Source of the DNA: Ga0077527 sp964531455
GTDB lineage: Bacteria > Pseudomonadota > Gammaproteobacteria > Burkholderiales > SG8-41
DNA: 51,165 nt
Assembly: GCA_964531455.1 (NCBI GenBank)
Contig: CAZHFZ010000025.1
Span: 1 to 51,165, forward strand
Direction of reading: 5' to 3'
The notes beneath the pieces are model-generated. The model was given only the letters and a program-made list of their open reading frames with translations, had not been told where the DNA came from and did not search any database. Positions within the stretch are counted from its first letter, which is position 1, and every line of letters starts with the position of its first letter. A program made the position numbers and the translations under genes. Shown here one piece after another: positions 22,024 through 30,322 of this stretch.

Positions 22024-22060
22024 ATGAATTCACCGTGAAACCGTGCTTTCACGGGGACAG
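22024..22060. repeat. REP-like element with 8-bp hairpin
   Basis: CCGTGAAA (22033-22040) and TTTCACGG (22047-22054) pair perfectly around CCGTGC. The stem is flanked by ATGAATTCACC on the left and GGGGACAG on the right, the same blocks found at 16793-16819. It looks like a solitary REP-type palindrome mobilised by a RAYT-type transposase elsewhere. Confidence 0.5.
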
Positions 22061-22066
22061 ACAACT

Positions 22067-22090
22067 GCGCCGCGCTTTTTTTCGCGGCGC
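22067..22090. repeat. Strong G+C hairpin just upstream of the cyclase-FHA gene
   Basis: GCGCCGCG and CGCGGCGC pair perfectly around an 8-base loop of C plus seven T. The stem ends 13 bases before the ATG at 22104, close enough to affect ribosome access if it lies in the mRNA. The T-run is in the loop and not after the stem, so this is not a normal Rho-independent terminator. Confidence 0.5.
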
Positions 22091-22103
22091 CTGAGAATCA
22101 GAC

Positions 22104-23036
22104 ATGCCGCAATCCCACAGTGACGATCTGGCGGTGCTTTTTGCCGATATTGTTGAAAGTACCGCGTTATACCGCAGCCTCGGTGATATCGATGCGCTGA
22201 AAATCATCAACGCCTGTCTGGCGACGATGAAGGAAGTGCTGCCCAGGCATCACGGACGTCTGGTGAAGACGCTTGGTGATGCGGTGATGTGCCTTTTTCC
22301 TGACGGAGACAGCGCCGTGGATGCGGCAGTGGACATGCAGCGCTCGATCTCCCTGCTGCAACCCGGCGGCCTTGCGATGCAGATCCGGGTCGGTCTGCAC
22401 ACCGGTCCGGTTGTGGTCGGGGGGGAGGACGTCTATGGCGACACGGTCAATGTAGCGGCTTATCTCGCCGATGCGGCGGCCCCGAACCAGATCCTCATTG
22501 CACAAACGACACTGGATCAGCTTGATGTCTCCCGCCGGGATGCGACATGGCCGATATTTGATGCCATCCTGAAAACAACCCTGGCCAAGACCTCGGTGTG
22601 GGAGGTGCAGTGGCGCGATGATCTGGTCAATCGCACGCAGATCAATCCGCATATCCGGCGCACGATACCCGAGGATGCCGGCAGCCTGGTGCTTACGCTG
22701 GGAAACGTGGAGCACCGACTGGATCACTGGCATCCGATACTGACCATTGGCCGTGATGCATCCTGTGAACTGGTTATTCCGGAGCAGGTGGTGTCACGCC
22801 GGCATGCAACCATCCGGGTTGAACGGGCCCAGTTCTATCTTGTCGATCACAGCGTCAACGGCACGTTCATTACGCGCGCGGACGGGAAGGAGATTCACCT
22901 GATGCGTCGTGAAATCATGCTCGAAGGCGACGGGGAGATCCGGCCCGGGTACGCCCGCAAACTGCGCGGTCGTATCCTGCGCGGGATGCCGGTTGTGCTG
23001 TTTCGCCGCGATCGCCGCTCCAACTACCGGGTCTAG
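22104..23036 (+). CDS. Class III nucleotidyl cyclase-like domain fused to FHA domain
   Basis: The 310-residue protein has an N-terminal class III adenylate/guanylate cyclase domain (about residues 8-165) and a C-terminal FHA phosphopeptide-binding domain (about 205-290). Metal-binding Asp residues are present (FADIVEST, D15; KTLGDAVM, D59), as are a base-selecting Lys (K55) and Asp (DVYGD, D109). The transition-state Asn is there (N116), but the Arg expected four residues later is Tyr (VNVAAYLAD, Y120), so activity may be low or absent. The FHA motifs IGRDASCELVI, VVSRRHATI and SVNGTFI are intact. There is no membrane segment. The fusion suggests a cytosolic switch controlled by Ser/Thr phosphorylation. 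An MscS channel with a cNMP-binding domain is encoded 2.4 kb downstream. Confidence 0.92.
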   Translation: MPQSHSDDLAVLFADIVESTALYRSLGDIDALKIINACLATMKEVLPRHHGRLVKTLGDAVMCLFPDGDSAVDAAVDMQRSISLLQPGGLAMQIRVGLHTGPVVVGGEDVYGDTVNVAAYLADAAAPNQILIAQTTLDQLDVSRRDATWPIFDAILKTTLAKTSVWEVQWRDDLVNRTQINPHIRRTIPEDAGSLVLTLGNVEHRLDHWHPILTIGRDASCELVIPEQVVSRRHATIRVERAQFYLVDHSVNGTFITRADGKEIHLMRREIMLEGDGEIRPGYARKLRGRILRGMPVVLFRRDRRSNYRV

Positions 23037-23040
23037 GCCT

Positions 23041-23913
23041 TCAGTCGGCAAGGCCGTTGATGATGCTGGTGCCGTCCCGGCCGTGTTTGCGCGCTTCTTC
23101 CGGCGATTCCTTGCCCAGCGCAGTCTTCGCGATCATTTCATACATGTCTGCGGCGCCGAGCAGGATGCGTGGCGTCAACTGGACGTCCTCGAAGGTTTTT
23201 GCGATTTCGAGCATTTCCGGAACCCAGCGGTAGGCTTTCGGCGGCATTACGCCGGTGCGGCTCAGGATCCATTGCCGGTTTTCCGCTGCGCTTTCCTGGA
23301 GTTCATGATCCAGTGCGGCATCGACGCCAAGCCGGCGCGCTGCCATCAGCATTTCGACACCGAGCGCGACGGCGCCCTTGGTATAAGCCGCGTAACACAT
23401 CTTGATGGCGGAAGCGTCGCCGGTTTTGTCACTCATTACGCGGACGCTGATGCCGCCGCCCGACAGCGGCGCCAGCATGGAGGCCTGTGGTCCTGACACA
23501 TACATGCGCATGCTCGCCTTGCCGCGTGGCGGCGGGCCGATGATGCCGGCATCAATGCATATCCCGCCGGCATCCTCGATGATGGCGGATATTGCGTGCG
23601 CGGTTTGCGGCGCAACAGCGTTGCAGTCAACAAACAGGCAGCGCCGTCCTGTTGATTTCATGGCGGCCGCCGCGGCTCTTGCATTGTCGACTGCGGCGGC
23701 AGGGTTGAGGATCGACAGCACGGCGTCGCAGGTATTGACCACGTTCTGCATCGTGCCGCAGTCATTGAGCCCCGCTTCGGCGGCGAGTGCGCGGGTGCGT
23801 GCGCTGCGGCCTTCGAGTGCGGTGTGCACCGAATAGCCGTTTGCCTTGAGGGTCTGGGCCACGGCCTGGCCCATGTCGCCAGGGCTGATGATGCCGATGT
23901 TATGCAGTTTCAT
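23041..23913 (-). CDS. NAD(P)-dependent oxidoreductase, 6-phosphogluconate dehydrogenase-like with DUF1932
   Basis: The 290-residue protein has an N-terminal Rossmann domain (IGIISPGDMGQAVAQTLKANG) like beta-hydroxyacid dehydrogenases. Its C-terminal helical DUF1932 domain includes DKTGDASAIKMCYAAYTKG, a region that carries the active-site Lys in relatives. FVDCNAVAPQTAHAI matches the substrate loop. Such enzymes oxidise or reduce small hydroxy acids. The gene converges on the cyclase-FHA gene with only 4 bases between stops and has no operon partner. The substrate is unknown. Confidence 0.88.
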   Translation of the reverse strand: MKLHNIGIISPGDMGQAVAQTLKANGYSVHTALEGRSARTRALAAEAGLNDCGTMQNVVNTCDAVLSILNPAAAVDNARAAAAAMKSTGRRCLFVDCNAVAPQTAHAISAIIEDAGGICIDAGIIGPPPRGKASMRMYVSGPQASMLAPLSGGGISVRVMSDKTGDASAIKMCYAAYTKGAVALGVEMLMAARRLGVDAALDHELQESAAENRQWILSRTGVMPPKAYRWVPEMLEIAKTFEDVQLTPRILLGAADMYEMIAKTALGKESPEEARKHGRDGTSIINGLAD

Positions 23914-24060
23914 GTCTTGTCTCCGGTGAACGGGTGGTCGCTACGCGATGCGTTAAAATACACGCCAGTTGTTTCCCCCAACAAGAAGATTTTCATTCCG
24001 TGACGCTGTTTTTGATCGATTGCACCGGACGTATCCGGCTTTCGTCACTTCATTGCTGAC

Positions 24061-25227
24061 ATGACCATACCGGGAATTTTCCGCATCATCCTGCTCAGCA
24101 TCCTGACGCACACTGCGTACAAGGGCAGCAAGGTGCTGATGTCGCTGTCCGCTCTGGAACTGGGCGCCAACGAGTTTTACGTCGGCATGATTTTCTCCAC
24201 CTACGCGCTGTTTCCGCTGCTGCTGTCAGTTTATGCGGGCAAAGTGTCGGACCGGATCGGTTTTCGCATGCCGATGCTGCTGGGTTCCGTCGGTCTGTTT
24301 GCCGGACTGGTATTGCCCTTCATCTGGCAGCGGCTTGAGGTGCTGTATGTCTCGGCTGCATTGATCGGCTGCTGCTATATTTTTTATACCGTTTCGGTGC
24401 AGCACCTGATCGGCGCCATGGCTGAGGGCATGGACAGGACCAAAAATTACAGCTGGTTCAGTCTGGGCATCGGCATGACGGCGCTGCTCGGTCCGACGTC
24501 TGCCGGTTTTCTGATTGACGCAATAGGGCATCGCGCGACCTTCGGCGTGCTGGCAGCCATGCCGGTGGTTCCGATTCTGTTGCTGGGATTGTGGGCCGGT
24601 TGGTTGCCGAAAATCACGCATGTGAAACTGGGCAAGGAGGAGAAGGCTAAAAACCGGGTCGGCGACCTGCTGCGCAATCCGCCTTTGCGCCGTGCGCTGA
24701 TTACCGCAGGCATCATAGAAACCGGTCTTGAACTGTACAACCTGCTGCTGCCGATCTACGGCCATCGCATCGGGCTCAGCGCTTCGGAGATCGGCATGAT
24801 TCTTGGCGCTTTCGGTTTTGCGTTGCTGATCGTGCGCTCGGTGATGCCGCACCTGGTCAAGCGTTCGGGCGAGGAGCGCGTGCTGGCGGTTTCGTTGCTG
24901 CTGGCGGCCGTGGTGTGTCTTGTCTTTCCGTTTGTCACAAGTTTTGCGGCCTTGCTGGCGATTTCCTTCGTATTGGGCATGGGGCTGGGTTGCGGCAGTC
25001 CGCTGTCGATGATGCTGGCTTATAACCGGGCGCCGGAGGGGCGGTCCGGTGAGGCGATGGGGTTGCGGCAGATGGTGAACAAGGGCACTGAAGTGCTGGT
25101 GCCTTTTGTGTTCGGCACGCTCTCCACTGCACTGGGTATGGTGCCGGTGTTCTGGCTGGATGCTGGACTGCTGGCTGTAGCTGCTGCGCTGATGAGGCGT
25201 GATGCGAAGGGCTTAAAAAAGCCTTAG
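24061..25227 (+). CDS. Major facilitator superfamily transporter
   Basis: The 388-residue inner-membrane protein has about twelve hydrophobic segments. A loop GKVSDRIGFRMP between TM2 and TM3 is the MFS signature A. The halves are separated by a basic central loop (KLGKEEKAKNRVGDLLRNP, about residues 190-210). The second half holds GLGCGSPLSMMLAYNRAPEG and the related GEAMGLRQMVNKGTEV loop. Substrate and direction cannot be read from the sequence. No clear ribosome-binding site precedes the ATG; TAAAAT about 100 bases upstream (near 23955) could be a promoter -10. Confidence 0.92.
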   Translation: MTIPGIFRIILLSILTHTAYKGSKVLMSLSALELGANEFYVGMIFSTYALFPLLLSVYAGKVSDRIGFRMPMLLGSVGLFAGLVLPFIWQRLEVLYVSAALIGCCYIFYTVSVQHLIGAMAEGMDRTKNYSWFSLGIGMTALLGPTSAGFLIDAIGHRATFGVLAAMPVVPILLLGLWAGWLPKITHVKLGKEEKAKNRVGDLLRNPPLRRALITAGIIETGLELYNLLLPIYGHRIGLSASEIGMILGAFGFALLIVRSVMPHLVKRSGEERVLAVSLLLAAVVCLVFPFVTSFAALLAISFVLGMGLGCGSPLSMMLAYNRAPEGRSGEAMGLRQMVNKGTEVLVPFVFGTLSTALGMVPVFWLDAGLLAVAAALMRRDAKGLKKP

Positions 25228-25311
25228 CGCCGGGCGTACATCGCGTATCCGTGAAGCCGCCTCAGGCAGGCCAGGTTCGCAGCTGCTGTGCTTGGTTAAA
25301 AAGTTATTATT

Positions 25312-25324
25312 AATCAATAACTTA
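25312..25324 (+). promoter_or_regulatory. IHF-consensus site upstream of the MscS-type gene
   Basis: AATCAATAACTTA fits WATCAANNNNTTR exactly. It sits in an A+T-rich patch (25291-25335) about 80 bases before the channel gene. DNA bending at the promoter is plausible but untested. Confidence 0.35.
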
Positions 25325-25402
25325 TTTAACATTTCTCTGCAATTCGTGTTGCCCGTGAGAAAATGAGGCGGAGGCCTCTGGCCTGCCATTGAAAGCACGA
25401 CC

Positions 25403-26932
25403 ATGAACTTCGATATCGTGATGCAACATCTGGTGCAAGCCGGTTTTCCATATATACCGGCCATGTTCATGGCGCTGGCCTTGCTGTTCTGGCTGTTGCG
25501 TCCCGAGGACCGCGGCACTCTGTTCCACACCACGATGTTTTACGCGCTCGCTCTGGCCGGGCAGGTGATCACTGCGCTGCTGATGGCGTTTGATATCGGG
25601 CTTGCCGGGCAGGTGATGCGCGAGGCGTTTGTGATCATGGCCGGTGTTGCGGTGATCCGCCTGTGGGGCCTTGCGCTGTTCCGGCTTTTGCTGCCGGCGC
25701 TGCGTCTGCAGCCGCCGCGCATTCTTGAAGACGTTCTGGTCATCGTAGCCTATGTGGCGTGGGGCATGGTGCGGCTGCGTTATGCCGGACTGGATCTGTC
25801 GCAGATCGTGACCACGTCTGCCGTGATTACCGCGGTCATTGCGTTTTCAATGCAGGACACGCTCGGCAATATCCTCGGCGGTCTGGCAATCCAGCTGGAT
25901 GGTTCTCTCGAAGTGGGTGCGTGGGTGCGCGTCGAAGACGTCACCGGACGCGTATCCGATATCCGCTGGCGCTCAGTGTCGATAGAAACCAACAACTGGG
26001 AAACCGTGGTGATCCCCAACGGCCAGTTGATGAAAAGCAAGTTTGTCGTGCTGGGTCAGCGCGGGGGGCGAACGGTCACTGCGCGACGCTGGGTGTGGTT
26101 TGATGTCGATTATTCGGTATCGCCATCGCGAGTGATTGCAGAAGTGCAGGAGGCCTTGCGCCGTTCGACAATCGAATGCATGGCATCTGATCCGGCGCCT
26201 CAATGTGTGCTGATGTCGCTGGAGGCCGGCCGTGCGCGTTACGCAGTGCGTTATTGGCTGAAGGACCTTGCGCGCGACGACTGGACCGATTCCGAAGTCC
26301 GGGTTCATCTGCTTGCAGGACTGCAGCGTGCCGGTCTGGCCATTGCGGCGCCACAATATTCGGTGCATATGCTCAAGGAAAATGAAAAGCAGTTTCAGTC
26401 GGAGCAGATGCGTGAAATGGCCAAGCGCCTCAAGGTACTGCAGCATGTGGACATTTTTGCGCACTTGCAGGAGTCTGAGCTGCAGCAGGTCGCGGAGCTA
26501 CTGGTGTTTACGCCGTTTGCGCCCGGCGACGTGATGACCCGGCAGGGCGCTGAAGCGCACTGGCTTTATCTACTGGCGGAAGGCGAGGCGCAGGTGGTGT
26601 TTGAGGACGCTTCGGGACAGCATCCGGTTTCGCGCCTCCACGAAGGGACGGTTTTCGGTGAACGCGGCATGATGTTCGGTGAGCGGCGTGGCGCAACGGT
26701 AACCGCTGTCGGCGATGTGAAGTGTTATCGCCTGGACCGCGCATCCTTTGAAAATGTCATCCGTTCGCGACCCGGGATGGCAGAGGACATTTCGCGCATT
26801 CTGGCCGTGCGTGAGCTGGAGTTGCAGAACATCCGCAATACGCTGGATGAGGCTGCGCGCGCCTCGGAGCTGACGCGCAAACACGGCGAAATCCTCGGCC
26901 GCATCCGTGATTTTTTTGCATTGGGACGGTGA
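25403..26932 (+). CDS. MscS-type channel with C-terminal cyclic-nucleotide-binding domain
   Basis: The 509-residue inner-membrane protein belongs to the MscS family branch with a cNMP-binding module (bCNG-like). Several N-terminal transmembrane segments (about residues 10-140) lead to the pore helix and MscS signature around SMQDTLGNILGGLAIQLDGS. The beta domain holds VEDVTGRVSDIRWRSVSIET and VIPNGQLMKSKFV. The C-terminal cNMP domain (about 345-465) includes GDVMTRQGAEAHWLYLLAEGE and the phosphate-binding cassette FGERGMMFGERRGATVTAV with its Arg. Some relatives open or close on cAMP and have lost mechanosensitivity. The gene overlaps the following hydrolase gene in TGATG. The nearby cyclase-like gene is a candidate partner. 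Confidence 0.94.
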   Translation: MNFDIVMQHLVQAGFPYIPAMFMALALLFWLLRPEDRGTLFHTTMFYALALAGQVITALLMAFDIGLAGQVMREAFVIMAGVAVIRLWGLALFRLLLPALRLQPPRILEDVLVIVAYVAWGMVRLRYAGLDLSQIVTTSAVITAVIAFSMQDTLGNILGGLAIQLDGSLEVGAWVRVEDVTGRVSDIRWRSVSIETNNWETVVIPNGQLMKSKFVVLGQRGGRTVTARRWVWFDVDYSVSPSRVIAEVQEALRRSTIECMASDPAPQCVLMSLEAGRARYAVRYWLKDLARDDWTDSEVRVHLLAGLQRAGLAIAAPQYSVHMLKENEKQFQSEQMREMAKRLKVLQHVDIFAHLQESELQQVAELLVFTPFAPGDVMTRQGAEAHWLYLLAEGEAQVVFEDASGQHPVSRLHEGTVFGERGMMFGERRGATVTAVGDVKCYRLDRASFENVIRSRPGMAEDISRILAVRELELQNIRNTLDEAARASELTRKHGEILGRIRDFFALGR

Positions 26933-27801
26933 TGAAGATAAAGGGCTTTTGTTCAATCTACGCAACTCTTGCTGCTGCTCTGGTTTTCGTTGCGATGCCG
27001 CTTGCGGGCGCCGCTGCCCCGGAGACGGTGCAATTCATGAGCGCTGATGGCCGTACGCGTTTGACCGGTTATGTGTTTGCACCGCCTGCACCGGGGCGTT
27101 ATCCGGCCGTGGTCATGCTGCACGGTCGCGCTGGTCCCTATTCTTCGCTGAAACGCGGCCAGCACAATGCCGATGCATTGACGATGCGTCACAAAATGTG
27201 GGGGCAGTTCTGGGCAGAGCGTGGCTATGTGGCCATTCATGTCGACAGTTTCGGTCCGCGTGGTTATGGCGATGGATTCGGCAAACATTCGTACAGCAGC
27301 CGGCCCCAGGAAGTCAGTGAGCAGTTGGTGCGTCCCTTGGATGCCTATGGCGCGTTGTCTTATCTGCGCACAAGGGCGGACGTCGCCGCTGACCGCATCG
27401 GTGTGCAGGGCTGGTCCAACGGCGGGATGACGGTGCTGGCGGCGATGGGGCCGCGCCCACCGGGTTTGCAGAATCCGACGCCGGTTACCGGTTTTCGCGC
27501 CGCGCTTTCCATTTATCCCGGGTGCCGCGTTCAGGCGGCGGAACCTGACTACAAACCGTATGCGCCGTTGCTGATTGCGGTGGCGGAGAATGACGACGAA
27601 GTTTCACCCACGGTATGCCGCAGTTTTGCCGAGTTGCTGCGCAACCACGGTGCGAGCATCGAGTTTTACTGGTACGACGGCGCGCATCATTCGTATGATG
27701 ATCCGGGCAAAACCAAACAAAGCCACGAGCCGAATCGCATCGCGATGCAGGATACGCTGCAACGGGCAGAAGCCTTCTTCAGGCAGCATCTGCAGCCCTG
27801 A
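26932..27801 (+). CDS. Secreted dienelactone-hydrolase-like alpha/beta hydrolase
   Basis: The 289-residue protein has a signal peptide (ATLAAALVFVAMPLAGAAA) and an alpha/beta-hydrolase domain of the dienelactone hydrolase group. The nucleophile elbow is GVQGWSNGGM, so Ser replaces the Cys of classical dienelactone hydrolases. The acid is in AVAENDDEVSP and the His in YDGAHHSYDD. VVMLHGRAGPYSSL forms the oxyanion region. It should work in the periplasm as an esterase or lactonase; the substrate is unknown. The ATG at 26932 overlaps the channel gene's stop (TGATG), so the two are translationally coupled. The pairing with a channel is unusual and may simply reflect shared stress expression. Confidence 0.88.
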   Translation: MKIKGFCSIYATLAAALVFVAMPLAGAAAPETVQFMSADGRTRLTGYVFAPPAPGRYPAVVMLHGRAGPYSSLKRGQHNADALTMRHKMWGQFWAERGYVAIHVDSFGPRGYGDGFGKHSYSSRPQEVSEQLVRPLDAYGALSYLRTRADVAADRIGVQGWSNGGMTVLAAMGPRPPGLQNPTPVTGFRAALSIYPGCRVQAAEPDYKPYAPLLIAVAENDDEVSPTVCRSFAELLRNHGASIEFYWYDGAHHSYDDPGKTKQSHEPNRIAMQDTLQRAEAFFRQHLQP

Positions 27802-27830
27802 TACGGGCGCATCCTGTATCATTCCGCCCC

Positions 27831-28799
27831 ATGAAAACGACCTTTCTCGATTTCGAGCAGCCGATTGCCGATCTGGAAACCAAGATCGAAGAACTGCGCT
27901 TCGTGCAGGACGACTCGGCGCTGGATATTTCCGAAGAGATTTCCCTGCTGCAGAAAAAAAGCCAGGGGCTGACCAAGGACATCTACGCAAAATTGACGTC
28001 GTGGCAGATCTCGCAGGTTGCACGGCATCCACAGCGGCCCTATACGCTGGATTACATCAACAACCTGTTCACTGATTTCGAAGAACTTCACGGTGATCGA
28101 TCCTATGCGGACGATCCTGCCATCATCGGCGGACTGGCTCGTTTCGGCGGCCAGACTGTGGTGGTCATGGGGCACCAGAAAGGCCGCGACACCAAGGAAA
28201 AGATTCTTCGCAATTTCGGCATGCCGCGCCCCGAGGGCTATCGCAAGGCGCTGCGGCTGATGAAATTGGCGGAAAAATTCGGCGTCCCCGTTTTTACCTT
28301 CATTGACACCCCGGGCGCCTACCCCGGCATCGGTGCCGAAGAGCGCGGACAGTCCGAGGCGATCGGCCGCAATCTGTTCGCGATGGCGGCCCTGAAAGTG
28401 CCGGTGGTCTGCTCGATCATCGGCGAGGGGGGGTCCGGCGGCGCGCTGGCAATTGCCGTCGGCGATGTCACCTTGATGCTGCAGTATTCAACCTATTCCG
28501 TGATTTCGCCGGAGGGCTGTGCTTCGATACTCTGGAAAAGCGCGGATCGCGCTCCGGATGCGGCAGAAACACTGGGTATTACAGCCACCCGGCTGAAAGC
28601 GCTGGGTTTGATCGACAAGATCGTTCCCGAGCCATTGGGCGGCGCACATCGTGATTACGATGTGATGATGCAATCGATGAAAAAGGCATTGCAGGAAAGC
28701 TGGCGTCAGTTGCGTGACCTGCCCATGGACAAGCTGGCCGAATCCCGCTTTGAACGCCTGATGGGCTACGGCCAGTTCAAGGAAGCGGAAAGCCGCTGA
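27831..28799 (+). CDS. accA: Acetyl-CoA carboxylase carboxyltransferase subunit alpha
   Basis: AccA pairs with AccD to move the carboxyl group from biotin to acetyl-CoA, making malonyl-CoA for fatty-acid synthesis. The 322-residue length and start MKTTFLDFEQPIADLETKIE are typical of Betaproteobacteria. VMGHQKGRDTKEKI, FGMPRPEGYRKALRLMKLAE, IDTPGAYPGIGAEERGQSEA and IGEGGSGGALAIAVGD are the family's CoA- and carboxybiotin-binding segments. It lies 29 bases behind the hydrolase gene and just upstream of tilS, an accA-tilS order common in related bacteria. Confidence 0.98.
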   Translation: MKTTFLDFEQPIADLETKIEELRFVQDDSALDISEEISLLQKKSQGLTKDIYAKLTSWQISQVARHPQRPYTLDYINNLFTDFEELHGDRSYADDPAIIGGLARFGGQTVVVMGHQKGRDTKEKILRNFGMPRPEGYRKALRLMKLAEKFGVPVFTFIDTPGAYPGIGAEERGQSEAIGRNLFAMAALKVPVVCSIIGEGGSGGALAIAVGDVTLMLQYSTYSVISPEGCASILWKSADRAPDAAETLGITATRLKALGLIDKIVPEPLGGAHRDYDVMMQSMKKALQESWRQLRDLPMDKLAESRFERLMGYGQFKEAESR

Positions 28800-28830
28800 A
28801 GCGCGCCTTGGCCATGGCGGCAGTCCCGCA

Positions 28831-30156
28831 ATGCGCAGCATGACCAAAACGCTGGTCAGCCAGGTAGCGGCAGCCCTTGAGGCCAATGGCCTGCAAAAAT
28901 CCGCAAAAATCACCGTTGGTCTGAGCGGCGGCGTGGATTCAGTGGTGCTTCTGCATCTTCTGCGTCGCGGATTGCGTCTGCCGCCGAAGCGGTTGTCTGC
29001 AATCCATGTCAATCACCAGATCAGCGCGCATGCAGCCTCGTGGGCAACGCACTGCCGCCGTTTTTGCCGCGAACTCGGTGTTTCATTGAAGGTGGCCAAG
29101 GTGGATGTGCCGCGCGGCAACAGCACCGAAGCCGCGGCCCGTCACGCGCGTCATGCCGTATTTGCGTCTACGGCTGCGAATGTTGTTGCGCTGGCGCACA
29201 ATCGCGACGACCAGGCGGAAACGTTGCTGCTGCAGCTGCTGCGTGGTGCCGGTCCTCGCGGACTCGCTGCGATGCCGGTTTTCCGGTCAGGAATCCCGGC
29301 GTTCTGGCGGCCGCTGCTGGATGTGCCGCGCAGCGAGATCGAATCTTATGCACTGCATCATGGCCTGACCTGGGTTGAGGATGACAGCAACCTTGATCGT
29401 GGCTACCTGCGCAATTTTCTTCGCCATGACGTACTGCCGCTGATTGCTGCACGGTTGCCCGCCGCAGATGTGGTGCTGGCGCGTGCCGCGCGTCTGCAGG
29501 CGGAGGCTTCTGATTTACTTGATGCGCTGGCTCTGCACGATCTTGGCGATGCCGAGTTTTCAAGATGTATCCCATTGAATATATTGAATAATATTCCAGA
29601 GCACCGGGCACGCAATGTGATGCGTTATTTCCTGCGCAACAGCGGCGTTGCAATGCCGGATGCGGCGCGCCTCGAAGAAGCGCTGCGCCAGGCCCTGACG
29701 GCGCGCTCCGATGCACGCGTTTGTGTAGACATTGGTGATGTCGAACTGCGGCGCTTTCGCGATGCCTTGCATATTGTTCGCCCATTGCCTGCGGTGGTGG
29801 CTGACTTCAAAGTCGAATGGAGTCATCGTGCGCCACTGGTGTTGCCCGAACTCGGGGGCACCCTGAGTCTTCGCAGTTGCAAGGGCAGCGGTATTGCAGA
29901 TCAATGGTTGCGTGCCCATGCATTGACGGTCAGGGTCAGACGTGGCGGCGAGACGCTGCGTCTGCTTGCGGGTGGGCCGCGGCGAACGGTGCGAAATCTG
30001 CTGCAGGAGGTATTGCTGGCACCGTGGCGGCGAGAGCGGCTGCCTATAATCTATCTTGGAGACAAACTGGCGGCGGTGCCAGGCGTAGGTGTTGATGAGC
30101 AGTTTCAAGCTGCTGCCGGCCGGCGTGGCTGGATGCCGGTCTGGGAGCCGGACTGA
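28831..30156 (+). CDS. tilS: tRNA(Ile)-lysidine synthase
   Basis: TilS attaches lysine to C34 of the minor tRNA-Ile (CAU anticodon) with ATP, changing its codon from AUG to AUA; it is essential. The 441-residue protein has the PP-loop VGLSGGVDSVVLLHLL (Ser-Gly-Gly-x-Asp-Ser, about residues 32-37), HVNHQISAHAASWATHC and ALAHNRDDQAETLLLQLLRG. WVEDDSNLDRGYLRNFLR is the family's conserved stretch, and C-terminal tRNA-binding domains follow, with RRGGETLRLLAGGPRRTVRN. An ATG 9 bases later (MTKTLVS) is an alternative start. It follows accA closely and is probably co-transcribed with it. Confidence 0.96.
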   Translation: MRSMTKTLVSQVAAALEANGLQKSAKITVGLSGGVDSVVLLHLLRRGLRLPPKRLSAIHVNHQISAHAASWATHCRRFCRELGVSLKVAKVDVPRGNSTEAAARHARHAVFASTAANVVALAHNRDDQAETLLLQLLRGAGPRGLAAMPVFRSGIPAFWRPLLDVPRSEIESYALHHGLTWVEDDSNLDRGYLRNFLRHDVLPLIAARLPAADVVLARAARLQAEASDLLDALALHDLGDAEFSRCIPLNILNNIPEHRARNVMRYFLRNSGVAMPDAARLEEALRQALTARSDARVCVDIGDVELRRFRDALHIVRPLPAVVADFKVEWSHRAPLVLPELGGTLSLRSCKGSGIADQWLRAHALTVRVRRGGETLRLLAGGPRRTVRNLLQEVLLAPWRRERLPIIYLGDKLAAVPGVGVDEQFQAAAGRRGWMPVWEPD

Positions 30157-30231
30157 GCGGATTTTGAATCGGCTGGCCGTTGTTTGCCAAAGGGTAGGGG
30201 CTTTGTTACTCTGACCTTGTGCGTTGTCGGG

Positions 30232-30237
30232 TTGACA
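30232..30237 (+). promoter_or_regulatory. Candidate -35 element for the TAXI-TRAP operon
   Basis: A perfect TTGACA lies about 90 bases before the binding-protein start. No good -10 hexamer sits at the ideal 17-base spacing, so the promoter is tentative. Confidence 0.3.
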
Positions 30238-30322
30238 AAAAATACCGCGCTTACAGCATTGCGCTGAAAGCAGCGGTTTGCTCCCGGCTCTATCAACGAT
30301 TCCACGTGAGGAGGAACATTCG

